From positions 5,456,001 through 5,520,000 of the forward strand of contig NC_064010.1 of the NCBI RefSeq assembly GCF_932276165.1: 64,000 nt of DNA. The letters run 5' to 3'. Below the pieces are notes generated by a model. The model was not told the origin of the DNA. It saw nothing but the letters and a program-made list of their open reading frames with translations, and ran no database searches. The position numbers and the translations under genes are program-made. Below are positions 44,185-54,500 of this stretch, one piece after another. Every line of letters starts with the position of its first letter. The stretch's first letter is position 1. Source of the DNA: Plutella xylostella (lineage: Eukaryota; Arthropoda; Insecta; Lepidoptera; Plutellidae).

Positions 44185-44728
44185 AGGGTTCCGTAGCCAA
44201 AATGGCAAAAACGGAACCCTTATAGTTTCGTCATGTCCGTCTGTCCGTCTGTCCGTCTGTCACAGCCGATTTACTCGGAAACTATAAGTACTACAGTGAT
44301 GAAATTTGATGGGAATATGTGTTGTATGAACCGCTACAAAAATATGACACTAAATAGTAAAAAAAAGAATTGGGGGTGGGGCCCCCCATACATGTAACTG
44401 AGGGATGAAATTTTTTTTTTCGATGTACATACCCGTGTGGGATATCAATGGAAAGGTCTTTAAAAATGATATAAAGTTTTCTAAAAAATATTTTTCTTAA
44501 AGTGAACGGTTTTTGAGATATCAGCTCTCAAAGTCGTAAAAAGTATGTCCCCCCCCCTCTATTTTTATAACTACGGGGTATAAAATTCTAAAAAAAATAG
44601 AGGTGATGCATGCTAATTAACTCTTTCAACGATTTTTGGTTTGATCAAAGTATCTCTTATAGTTTTTGAGATAGGTTGATTTAAGCTACGGAACCCTTTG
44701 TGCGCGAGCCCGACTCGCACTTGGCCGG
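44185..44728 (+). mobile_element. Non-autonomous element AGGGTTCCGTAGCC...TTGGCCGG, private to copy B
   Basis: It opens with a hairpin (AGGGTTCCGT pairing with ACGGAACCCT, 44,185-44,220), followed by a (GTCY)n microsatellite at about 44,236-44,262. Near the 3' end CTACGGAACCCT repeats the 5' terminus inverted, then comes GCGAGCCCGACTCGC and TTGGCCGG. It is inserted in a run of T inside the half-MITE that is intact at 18,903-19,031, and only Ts flank it. Class uncertain. Confidence 0.8.
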
Positions 44729-46028
44729 TTTTTTTCATTGCGATTGAGTGTAAAATACAATAATAATATCTTTCACCTATTTGTAATTCTGAAGTTAAAC
44801 ATAAACAATAACATACGTTCACACTAACTTATTATCACATGATCGGCGTATGGCAAGAACAAAATAAATCAAAATTAAATTGGTTTTGCAAAAGTAGGGT
44901 TAGCATCATTTAAAAAGGGCATAGGTTTATTGCTTACATGTCGGTAACATATTTTACTCACAGACGTAAGCCACTTTCAAATTGGCTAGCCAATAGTGTA
45001 AGAAACTAATCTTAGAAAGAAACTTTCAGCATTAAAGGGCCTTTTCGGAAAACCCAGTATAAATCATAATATAAAAAAAAAACTAAAATTAATTAATATT
45101 TCTGTACATTAAAAAAATCTCATACAAAAGACATCAACGGGGTGCCTAAACTTCCAAATATTGCATAATTATTTATATAATCTTAGGTTGTAAAATCTTG
45201 TATTTCACAAATTGTATGTTTTAACAAATGTTCCTGGGACTCAAACCTGGGACGCTCGGCACAAAAGGACTACTAACCACTGCAGCATCCGATAGTCTAT
45301 AAACACTTCAACGATATTTCTGTTTGCAAGCCCCGGCTAGATCATAAACATAAATATAATCATTGATGAATATTGCAGTTTGAAAATAAAGCAATGTTCT
45401 CTCACTTAGATTAACAATATACCTACGAACAAGATGGAGTGTTAGTGCAAAATATACGTCTTGACAAATACCCACCCCAACTCTACCATTAAGCTCTTAT
45501 TTGGAATTAGTTCGTTCAGATCTTCTGATTTGTGACCATACAATGGTACAATGGTTGTCACTGAACTTACTGGAAGCGAACGTTATTAGCATTAAGTTCG
45601 CCTATGTACAAATTTATTATTTGCAATCAAGAATTCAATAATAATAGCTTAAACCGGTTAGACAGTAAACAAAATGCGGATAGTTTTTTTGTATTTTTTT
45701 GTATGTGACACTCAATCTCGTTCGTATATTGTAAATCTAAGTTCTCTCGGTTCTGTTTGCAGGTGCGATGGGCGGGGCCTTATTTGGCGGGGTTGAAATT
45801 CGATCAATACTTTATTATTACAGGTAAAATGAAATTATAGAAGGGCGTCGTACATTTTGTATGGAATTTTGTACTTAATCTACGATTAAAAATATTTAAA
45901 AATGATGCTTGTTCATAAAAAAATTGTTGGTCATCGGACTTTTTACTATGAACTAGATAGGTATTCATAAAAATAATATGAATTTCGGGGTGTGAGAACT
46001 TTTTATGAAACACCTTTCAGTATAGATA
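44729..46028. other. Duplicated intergenic DNA without features
   Basis: Aligns to about 19,010-20,740 of copy A minus its private insertions. About 38 bp at 45,571-45,608 (containing TTATTAGCATTAAGTTCGCC) are absent from copy A and resemble the retroposon tail stem-loop. Confidence 0.5.
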
Positions 46029-46061
46029 TCCTAACTAATATTATAAATGCGAAAGTAACTG

Positions 46062-46092
<31 letters not shown>

Positions 46093-46243
46093 TACTCTTT
46101 CACGCCAAAACTACTGAACGGATTTGAATGAAATTTGGTATACATACGGTCTAGACCCTGGGAAAGAACATAGGCTACTTTTTATCCCGGAATTCCCACG
46201 GGAAAACTTTTTAAGGCGAAGCGAAGCGCGCGGGGACAGCTAG
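46029..46243 (+). mobile_element. Helitron-like element with (GTCT)n, private to copy B
   Basis: It starts TCCTAACTAATATTATAAAT after A and ends GGGGACAGCTAG before T. Copy A reads GATATTTTTTTATAA uninterrupted (about 20,736), so the insertion fell between A and T and made no target duplication. The T run differs by one base (six instead of seven). Confidence 0.92.
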
Positions 46244-46497
46244 TTTTTTATAAATAAAGCATATTCAGCATAATCTAAGCTTTTCGTAGTTAGGCCTATT
46301 TTATATTTAAATCTGGGCGGGTATTATTCTCTCACAAATCATACCAAATAGTTCGATTCTAACAAAGTGTCGTGTCCTTGATCGAAAACGTCAATTTCTG
46401 CATACATTACAATAGCGTTTAGGTTATATCGTGTTATATATTGAGATATAAACCCGTATTATTGTCGCTTCCGGGATTTGACTCATTGCATTATACA

Positions 46498-46695
46498 GGG
46501 TGTTGCAAAATTTGTATGTAAGCCGAAAGGGTGTAGTGAACCTAGGGGTTAGTGTGAATAACGTTTTTCTACGATTTGAAAAAAATCCACTCCCTATAAA
46601 TTATGACTTGACAAATAAAGTTTTTATAGAGAAGAAACATTTAGAGAAATATCTTAAAACAAAGTTTGATTAGAAGACACTATTGCGACACCATG
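46498..46695. mobile_element. MITE of CAGGGTGTTGC group, copy B
   Basis: Counterpart of 21,785-22,013, shortened internally. Its right flank TA is the target of the next element. Confidence 0.7.
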
Positions 46696-46697
46696 TA

Positions 46698-49600
46698 AGG
46701 TAACGGGTCCATATATCGCGGTATTCAAAATGGCGTCCTTATTTCGAGTTATATTTATTTTCATAATTATTACTCATTTTAATAGGTTTGGATACTCTAA
46801 AATTACATTTAATCGTTCATTATCTTTAACTGAAACTACTTGATGTAGTAAATATGTTTAAAATTGCCTAAAATTACTAAAAACTCATGTAATGTGCCGT
46901 GAGGGCGACGCCGCCATGTTTTTCATACAAACGCGACCCGGCTTACGTAAGGCCAGCCATATTTAATAATTGTGTTTTTTAATATTTATACGACGTTCAA
47001 CTTTGTAAATAGTTTATATTTAGTTTATTATATTCTTATACTTACATTAAATTTAAATTTTAACTCTTTTTAAACTAATTTAACCCCTTTAAACTCAAAA
47101 ACAAAATACCTCGGTATAAGGGCCTGATTTTTATACGTTGTTCCTAACTCCGAGTTACCCTCGGTATAAGGAAAAATACTATGTCATGATTTTTAGCTTA
47201 TAACTTTACAAATAATAACATTTGAAGTATATGCTTGATTACATAATAATAATGATGAACGTGACAAGCTTATAACCTAATTCGGCGGTACAAAATATCC
47301 TCTAGGAATCTTAATATGACACGATAATTGTTGACCCAAAAATCATGGTTACATAGAAAACCTTAACTTAGTATGTATATTTGAAATGATAAAAAACAGT
47401 GTTATTTCATCGCTATTAACGTAAGTGATACATAATTTTACCAATATTTTATGTATGATTTGAGTAACAAATCTATGTTGTTTCTAAATCGATAATTTGA
47501 TAACTCGGAATATGGATTATTAAAATACTTGCTGAACCCCTAATATGGAGTATGACATTTTACATAGGTAGGTACCTCGGAAATCGGAATATGACTACAT
47601 CACACCTTCGCAGTGTCATCCGATGCCGTCATCAAACCATAAAATCAAGATGAATTAGCGACTTTCTTCCTAAATATAAAAGGGGTGTGGACATTGACAT
47701 ATATATTACTGCGTAAGGACAGGCCAAACCACTCAAGAAAATGGCACCCGCGCGTTGGCCCTAAAATAGTCATTTTAGGGCCAACGGTCCTCAGTCGTCA
47801 GTTGTCTGTGACGGAGAGAAGAGTCTTTGTTTCTTGTGATAAATATGCCTATTTTGTTGTGAAAGGCTACAAAAACTATGATACGAAGGTCAAAAAGGAA
47901 TATGGAATATCGTATCATCCTTAATTAATAAATAAACACATTTTAAAGCGATAATTATTTTACTACCAAAGTCTACAATGGCCGCACGATGTAACTTTGT
48001 ACGGACGTCCGCATGCAACTCACTCATATTATTATGTACCTACTGTCCGGTGACGGTAAAATATGAACGCACGTACAAGGTTGCGTCGTCAGGATAAGTA
48101 GCTCGGCTCTGACATAGTTCCAAAAAATTATGACAGATGGCAGTTATTTTGCTTGTATGAAGAAGGTTTGAGCAAAATGTTCTGAAGGGCGTATCCTTCC
48201 TTTTGAAATCATTGGGTGTGGATAGATATGCCTGACTTTACGAAACTACTACTAGATACTACCTACTTATTACTCTTTATAAAAGAAGAAAGAAAGAAAT
48301 TTGTAGACGTAAAACTTTATTTGGGTGAATAAAATAACACACACGACCGTGGAGTTTTTATAACACTTATATACACAATTGCCTAATTTCATTTCTGTAT
48401 TTTATTTCCATTATCCTTCTACTTCGAGGTCTGATGGCCGTTGTAATATTGTTATCCCAGAATTCCCAGATAAATGAATGTCCTGTATACTGCATTTCAT
48501 GTTTGGTTTAGGGGTCTGGTTGATTTTTTCATTTTCTTGTTGTTGTCACTGAAAAATAAAGTAAGTAGGTAAATTGTATGGATAGTTGACAGAATTAAGC
48601 TTATCCTTATAAGTTGGTACCCATTTTCACAAAACTTAGTGAGTTTAGAAACGAAAACGCTAGAACAAAAACCTAGGTTAGTAACTAAACTGATGCCAAA
48701 TTACTGATAAAAACATAAAAATATTTCCATTTTACGTAATTTCCTAAAATAATTCGCACACAAGCTTACCTTATCGATTTTCCAATTGCATATTGCAAAT
48801 ACAAACATAATAATTTAATAAAAGATGTTTGTTTTCTAATGTAAAGACTTAACAAAAATACTTTCAAAGAATAGCGGCAAACTTTTCGGCGGAAAATTGA
48901 ACATGGCGCCGGCGCGCCTCCAGTCCAGCGCGCATGCGCCATAGAGATGTACCTAGTGCAATGTTCCTTGCTTCCGACCTATGCTTGAAAGAAAAAATAA
49001 TCGATGCTGGATCGATTCCTGGGTAGATACTTTTATTATAATCATATTCGTTTATGGTAAATACATTAGGTACTCATCGGAAATTAGTACTGATAAGGTA
49101 TTTGGCTTTTGTAAGTATTCGATACTTTTCCTCATCCCTTACACATCTACTTTTATTACGTATCATCAACTTTTAAACATTTAAGTAAGAACATAAAATA
49201 TCGTGGAAAAATTTTAGACCTTACTTAGATAAAAACTATAGTAAAAAATGTTTAAATCATTCGAGTTCAATAATCGATTATATTCGATTACTGTCACTAT
49301 TTCATCAATTTACCCCATCTCTACTCTATTTTTTTTTAATCGCTTGGAAAAGTCCATAGAACATCATAGAAGCATTATGAATATTTTTTCTAGCCAATGT
49401 TACCAGTTGCAATAATGAATTATGAAAATGTTACATAAATAATAGAAATTATCACGAAAACCAATATAAATGGAGAGTATTTAATTCTTTTCATTATTTT
49501 CAACTACTATTTAGAATAATTAAATTTATTTGGAGTACTTTAGGGTTAAAAAAGTATATCGATATTTTAGATTGTAATTTCCTTATGTTCATGGCCACAC

Positions 49601-49889
49601 TCATGGAGCCACTGACAGGATTAACTCGGAATATGGAACAGACTACCTCGGTATATGGAAGAAACCATAATCCTACCTCGGTATAAGGGCAAATCGACAT
49701 GTGTAATAAATTATATTTTTTTAAGTATAATTAATGTGTTATCAATGAATCTGTGTTAAGAAATATAAAATTTAACGTATATTCTTACAGAAGACAATAT
49801 TTCACATCAATATTGATGGTTACAAATGCTTATTTTTCTTACTTACTTTCAAATGTTGTTATTTACCTCGGAATATGGACCCGTTACCT
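46698..49889. mobile_element. 3.2-kb inverted-repeat element, TA duplication, private to copy B
   Basis: Terminal inverted repeats match at 23 of 26 positions and begin AGGTAACGGGTCCATAT. TA flanks both ends (46,696-46,697 and 49,890-49,891), and copy A keeps a single TA at the empty site (CTCTGTATAAG, about 22,014). The motif CCTCGGTATAAGG or CTCGGAATATGG recurs near 47,108, 47,158, 47,501, 47,573, 49,621, 49,643, 49,673 and 49,863, like subterminal transposase-binding sites. A perfect 15-bp hairpin lies at 47,753-47,786. No transposase frame is left; the longest frame is 79 codons. The superfamily is not assigned: TA suggests Tc1/mariner, but length and subterminal repeats are unusual for it. 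Confidence 0.88.
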
Positions 49890-50489
49890 TATAAGAATAT
49901 TTTATTATATTACAATTTTACGTAACCTGACTAGGTATAATTTATTACATCTCATATCAATCCAACCAAAGTTTAGCTCGATAAAAAATGTTTAACCACC
50001 GCCACGCCATTTTGAGCCAATGTTTTGTTACCTTAGTATTTCTATACCTACATAGGAATAAAGATAATATATACCTAATACATATATTTAATTTACTTAT
50101 ATGAGGTACACGAAAAGAACCTTCTTGATTGATTTGTCATTAAATCTGTTTAGTTAGTTTTTTGTGTTCTTACAAATTTAATTGGGTTACTATTTAGTAA
50201 GAAAGGTAAAATTTTTTGAAGAAAAAGTAGACTACCATATAAGCAACATCTGTTCTTAAGATGATAAATTATCACATCACTGTCCTAACTTTTAATATCC
50301 GTATAGATACAGTGACATATATTTATTCTTAAGAGATTTATTTTCTCAATATTTATCTATACATCATCTGCTATCAGATATTACAAAATGGCGTGAAATC
50401 CACTGGTTTCGTCCAATCAACACGTAGGGAGTTCCTCACACAGTCACGTGTTATATTTTAATGAAAAGATTGATGTAATAACAGAAAGA
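49890..50489. other. Duplicated intergenic DNA without features
   Basis: Aligns to 22,014-22,606 with few differences and ends where the 9.3-kb block begins (ATAACAGAAAGA). Confidence 0.5.
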
Positions 50490-50551
50490 TGATTCTCGTT
50501 TCAGTTCTAGGTAAGAAATAACCTGATATTTTCAAAAAAGTTGCATTGAAT

Positions 50552-50779
50552 CGGCGGCACCGTAGCTAAGGCGGTAGTGAAGCTGCTTCCGAAGCTGAGG
50601 GCCGCGGGTTCAAATCCCGTCCAGGGCAAACATATTTTGTGTTTGCCTTGTGTCTGGTTGTCGTTTAAATATTAAATATGTATCTGTGTAGATATATCAG
50701 CTGTTCGACACCCATTACACAGGTTCTACCTAGCTTGGGGTCGGATAGCCGTGTTTGAGATGTCCCCACATATTTATTT
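50552..50779 (+). mobile_element. tRNA-derived SINE, head 2 + body X
   Basis: The head has A box CGTAGCTAAGGCGGTAG and B box GGTTCAAATCC (50,607-50,617), clearly different from head 1. The body (ATATATCAGCTGTTCGACAC, GGGGTCGGATAGCCGTG) is the same body X as at 7,303 and 16,264. Confidence 0.88.
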
Positions 50780-51020
50780 AAACGAGTTCTCGAGTGGAGA
50801 CTACGAACTGGCAAGCTAAGAGTGGGACGCCCTCCGGCACGGCCGACCTTAGGTGGCCGGTAGGGATAATGTATATACAATTATACATACTCGTATATAC
50901 ACCCAAGACCCAAGTACAAATATCTGTCTTTAAACAAATATCTGCCCCAGCCGGGAATCGAACCCGGGACCTTCGGCATAGCAGTCAGGGTCACTAACCA
51001 CTACACCATTCAGCCGCCTA
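50780..51020 (-). repeat. LINE remnant followed by a SINE head-1 copy
   Basis: About 50,782-50,870 carries ACGAGTTCTCGAGTGGAGAC and GTGGGACGCCCTCC, the coding remnant seen at 31,060. Then the minus strand of 50,890-51,017 shows SINE head 1 with B box GGTTCGATTCCC, and little body. Confidence 0.6.
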
Positions 51021-51337
51021 AACTTTACCCCAGTTTACCCCAGCGGTCATCGGTTCTTCACTCAGACGATTTTAAGTGTTAATCCAATTAGAATACATAC
51101 AAGTTTAAGTTCCTTCCTTCCTTTTCAACAACATCATTAGTTTATATGACTAAGCTTTGCAACAATAGCTCACCAAATTGAATTAATTTACAATTGAAAG
51201 CAATTTAGTTTTTATGGCTTCTAAAAATAAATGTTGCTGATGTATTTATGCAAGGTATTTTTACAATTATTTATTTATTAATAGACTGTTACTGCTTCGT
51301 CGGATGTATTACCTGTTGCTTTTAATAAAGGACTTTA

Positions 51338-51574
51338 TACACTCACGGGCAATGAAAAAGTTCCACTCTCAAAAAGCCGACATCACTCGACCCCAATTTT
51401 TTCAAAGATCTAATTTAAAATTGGAACAAAATATTATCGTTTTTAGGTGGTAATATCCTGATGCTCTATTAAATTTACTTCAATGTTGCAGAAGACGGCA
51501 TTAAGCTAGCCTTTTCCGTTTAGAAATAATTTGATGCTTTTCTCAGTGGAACCTTTTCATTGCCCGTGAGTGTA
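51338..51574. mobile_element. Complete CACTCACGGGCAATGAAA-family MITE
   Basis: Near-perfect inverted termini TACACTCACGGGCAATGAAA and TTTTCATTGCCCGTGAGTGTA with AGTTCCACT and AGTGGAACC just inside. This is the best-preserved copy of the family in the window; its ends read TA. Confidence 0.88.
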
Positions 51575-51591
51575 CGAGTATTATAAAGATT

Positions 51592-51800
51592 TTTTTTTTT
51601 TTTTTTTTTTTTTTTCAACGAGTTTTCAACGTCAGCACAAGGGTTGTGACTCCAACACAAGCAAGTTTAGCTTAGCTTGCTTGTGTTGTGGTCCACCAAA
51701 CCGCAATAGGCCAGGCTGGTGGACTAGGCCTAAACCCTTCCTTCATTGGATGGAGACCCGTGCTCCAGCAGTGGGGACGTGATGGGTTGTGATGATATCT
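51592..51800 (+). repeat. Poly(T) run and partial 5S-type SINE body
   Basis: Twenty-four T residues at 51,592-51,615 are followed by sequence with CCAACACAAGCAAG and, later, the SINE body with CAGCAGTGGGGACGTGATGG. The poly(T) could be the tail of a minus-strand insertion whose body is not resolved. Confidence 0.5.
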
Positions 51801-52011
51801 TTAAAAATTTATTAATCTATTCTAATCTACTTCACGGGTGGGTTTTTTCGTTGTTTTTAAAATGTTTTATTAACAATAACAACCATCTCATTGTTGTTCT
51901 CGAGGCGTTGCGTTTTTTTGCAAATAAATATTTTAATGCGCAGTCTATCATACTCAGACGTTAATGAAGAAAATTAGCAAAAAATCCGGGACCTAATCTA
52001 TACTTAGGTAA

Positions 52012-52510
52012 GGCAGCGTTCCCACTACGCCGGACCGGCAGATCTGCCGCGCCGGTAAATCTGCCGGAAGAGCTAGTGGCTGTACAATTTATATGAAGCT
52101 ATTCACATTATCCCGGGTCCGGCATTTTTGCCGAGCCCGGCATTTCTACCGAACGTTTTGTCACTACGAATTGCCGGTAGAACGACCGGGCCCGGAGTAA
52201 TGTGAACGAGTTTGTGCCGGTATCTGTCCCCCGCTCGCCCCGCTCGTGCTCTCCTCGCCCCTGGATGTAAAATGAAAAGAATGGAAAATCTTTCCCGTAA
52301 AATAGGGTGTAGGTACCCAATGTTTTCTTTTATTTTGCCTTCTATTAAGATACCACCACAACACAACAATTTCGTCGTCCATTGTGCTCGCAGGTCCAAA
52401 TTCAACTGAGGACTGTCTGAATTTCTTCCGGGATCCGATGTAATGTGAACACTCTGTCCGGTGTCCGGTTTTCGGCAGATCTGCCGGTCCGGCGTAGTGG
52501 GAACGCTGCC
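52012..52510. mobile_element. PIF/Harbinger-like MITE, perfect 38-bp inverted repeats, TAA duplication
   Basis: Termini begin GGCAGCGTTCCCACTACGCC and pair perfectly for 38 bp with the right end (39 if the flanking A/T is counted). TAA lies at 52,009-52,011 and 52,511-52,513. The interior is GC-rich, with repeated CCGG and CCGGCA words. Overlapping frames of 65-100 codons on both strands reflect composition; none resembles a transposase. Confidence 0.92.
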
Positions 52511-52719
52511 TAACGTTTTTTCAGATCATTGATTGACAGACGGATCAATGCAAAATCTAATTTGTAAAGTATTATTACACTGTATAGGTATTATGTACGT
52601 TGTGCGACTTGTGGGTATGGTAATTATTTTGGTACTTAGGTAGAATTATATATTATTGCAAATCCTAGTGTAAAAAATATATTACATTAATCAATATTAA
52701 TTCATAATTTCATGAATCA

Positions 52720-52830
52720 AAATCGCTTTAAGCGATAAGGCCGCCATTTTTGTACAAATGTGTTAGTATTTAAGTTTATTTTATGTGTGTGTACAAATAA
52801 AGAATATTCTATCTATCTATCTATCTACAT
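52720..52830 (+). repeat. Retroposed LINE/SINE 3' tail with (ATCT)n
   Basis: CGCTTTAAGCGATAAGGCCG and ACAAATAAAGAATATTC before CTATCTATCTATCTA, nearly identical to 33,740-33,890 but more 5'-truncated. Confidence 0.75.
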
Positions 52831-52956
52831 TCCTAAAATGAAGCTAAATGCAGAAAAAGGCAATCTTATTAATCCTTTATAATATTTTTATAATTTAAGG
52901 AGTCAGGAAAATCGTCCCACCGAATTCATAGAACTAAAAGGAAACCTGATATATTA

Positions 52957-53030
52957 AAATTTCTCTGGTAGCATTGTCATTCAAAGAGGGGTCAGGTTTC
53001 TCTGCACCACACTGTACAGACGTAAAATTT
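52957..53030. repeat. Fragment of GGGGTCAGGTTTCTCTGCA MITE
   Basis: GGGGTCAGGTTTCTCTGCAC matches one arm of the small MITE at 59,598-59,678. Confidence 0.5.
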
Positions 53031-53144
53031 TACTACTAAACGATTTGATATAAGTATAAAAAAAACTCTTGAGATTATAGGTTGTAAAGGATTTTTCTGA
53101 TGGATAGCGTTTTGATGATGATGTCCAAAAAACTTAACGCTTAA

Positions 53145-54020
53145 CACGTTCACGGACAATTGGTGGTTGGAAAATATTTTGATATGACACCTAAAAATCC
53201 CATACATTTTATCGTTCCGCCTTGAAACGTATTGCCGTATCTCAACATATTTTATTTACGTAATGTGACAGTTACGGCCATAGACGGTATCGTCTACAAG
53301 CGGTCCGCCACATCATGCATATCCAACAATGCGTATAGTGACATCTACGGCTACAGGCGGCAGCCGCCAGTTTTTTTCAAGGACCGAATCATTTTCAAAT
53401 AGGTTTGGACGTTTTTCAGATACAAAGTTCCACTTTTAGCATGCTATTTACAATAAATAAAGCTGATATAGTAAGATTAAACAAAGGGGTTTATCGACAA
53501 AAGCTAAAATTTTCTAGTTCCTCATTATAGTTATATCTTTGCTTTTCTATGTTCCATTTAAGTAATTATAGTATTTGAATCGAATAGGTAGGTATCCTAT
53601 ATGCAAAACTGTATAATATTATATTTATCGATTTATTATTAATTTACCTCGTAATTTGCCACAAAAATTACCAGACTACCACCCGTTCTACACAACATTT
53701 CCGCGACGCGCGCGCCGTGACACTAACTTCTGGAAGGTTATTTTTATTTGTAACGGTTACGGCGACAGGCGGTATGTCACTATAAAGTTCACTTATGTGT
53801 GTGCAAAAGAAACCCCGACAAGTTCTTTGTTATGACACCTAGCAACAAATGAATTAGCGCAATACGACACTAAATCATGCATCTCCTGTTAAGAATACGG
53901 AAATGATACGGCTGTTGACGGTTCGTCGGTTTCAATCAATAGAAGTTGGACGGCCACAGGCGCGTAGTCATATTACAAGGATACTTAATTACGGCCCTCG
54001 ACGGATTGTCCGTGAACGTG
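53145..54020. mobile_element. piggyBac-like non-autonomous element, TTAA-flanked
   Basis: Perfect 16-bp inverted termini CACGTTCACGGACAAT, with TTAA at 53,141-53,144 and 54,021-54,024. A TTAA target is diagnostic of the piggyBac superfamily. TACGGCNACAGGCGG-like words recur near 53,272, 53,345, 53,754 and 53,911 (for example GGTTACGGCGACAGGCGG), consistent with subterminal binding sites. No transposase frame remains in 876 bp. Confidence 0.88.
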
Positions 54021-54089
54021 TTAATATTTCGGGAACATTCCAAATGGTAGTTATTTTATCATTAACCCCTAACGCAAAAAGAGGGGTTT

Positions 54090-54275
54090 TATAAGTTTAA
54101 CAGATGCTGTGGGTTCTAATCCTGGCCTGTACCAATGAATTCTTTCAATTGTGTTTTCAATTAACGAGTTTAAGTACAATAATACCAGGTGCTCTTACGG
54201 TGATGGAAAACATCGTGAAGAATCCAGTAAGTACATCTAGATTCTAGATGTGTATCCTAAGTGCATTGTACTTAT
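54090..54275 (+). repeat. Degenerate tRNA-derived SINE (31.4-kb type)
   Basis: GGGTTCTAATCCTGGCCTGT at the B-box position, then ACCAATGAATTCTTTC and ATGGAAAACATCGTGAAGAA match the reverse complement of 31,560-31,710. The A-box half is missing. Confidence 0.65.
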
Positions 54276-54282
54276 CCCAAAA

Positions 54283-54475
54283 CGGCGATATTGTTCGCAA
54301 CCTATCTATTCTATTCTATTCTCTGAGGGGGTGTAAGTACCTGCACCTGGCTCTCTCGAGTGGAACCTATCATGTGAGTACAAATGTGCTGCGAAAAGTG
54401 GGTGGCTCGTTTGTGAGCCACCTCTGACTACCCCTTCGGGGATTACAGTCGTGAGTGCATATGTATATGTTTATA
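54283..54475 (-). mobile_element. SINE-like repeat split by a 58-bp retroposed tail
   Basis: The outer repeat (also at about 34,149-34,290) contains GTGGCTCGTTTGTGAGCCAC and, on the minus strand, CACTCACGACTG and CACCCACTTTTCGC, which resemble SINE body Y. At 54,306-54,363 lies a fragment of the 31.4-kb SINE type with an (ATTCT)n end, flanked by perfect AACCTAT repeats (54,299-54,305 and 54,364-54,370). The 34.1-kb copy reads AACCTATCATGTG uninterrupted. Confidence 0.8.
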
Positions 54476-54500
54476 AGTTTAACGTGCCTACGTATTTGAA

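Noticed and set aside
47685..47924. 79-codon frame as a transposase remnant
   Set aside because: It spans the hairpin at 47,753-47,786 and shows no DDE-type, zinc-finger or HTH motif.
52103..52409. Overlapping 65-100 codon frames on both strands
   Set aside because: They fall in the GC-rich interior of a MITE and have no recognisable domain.
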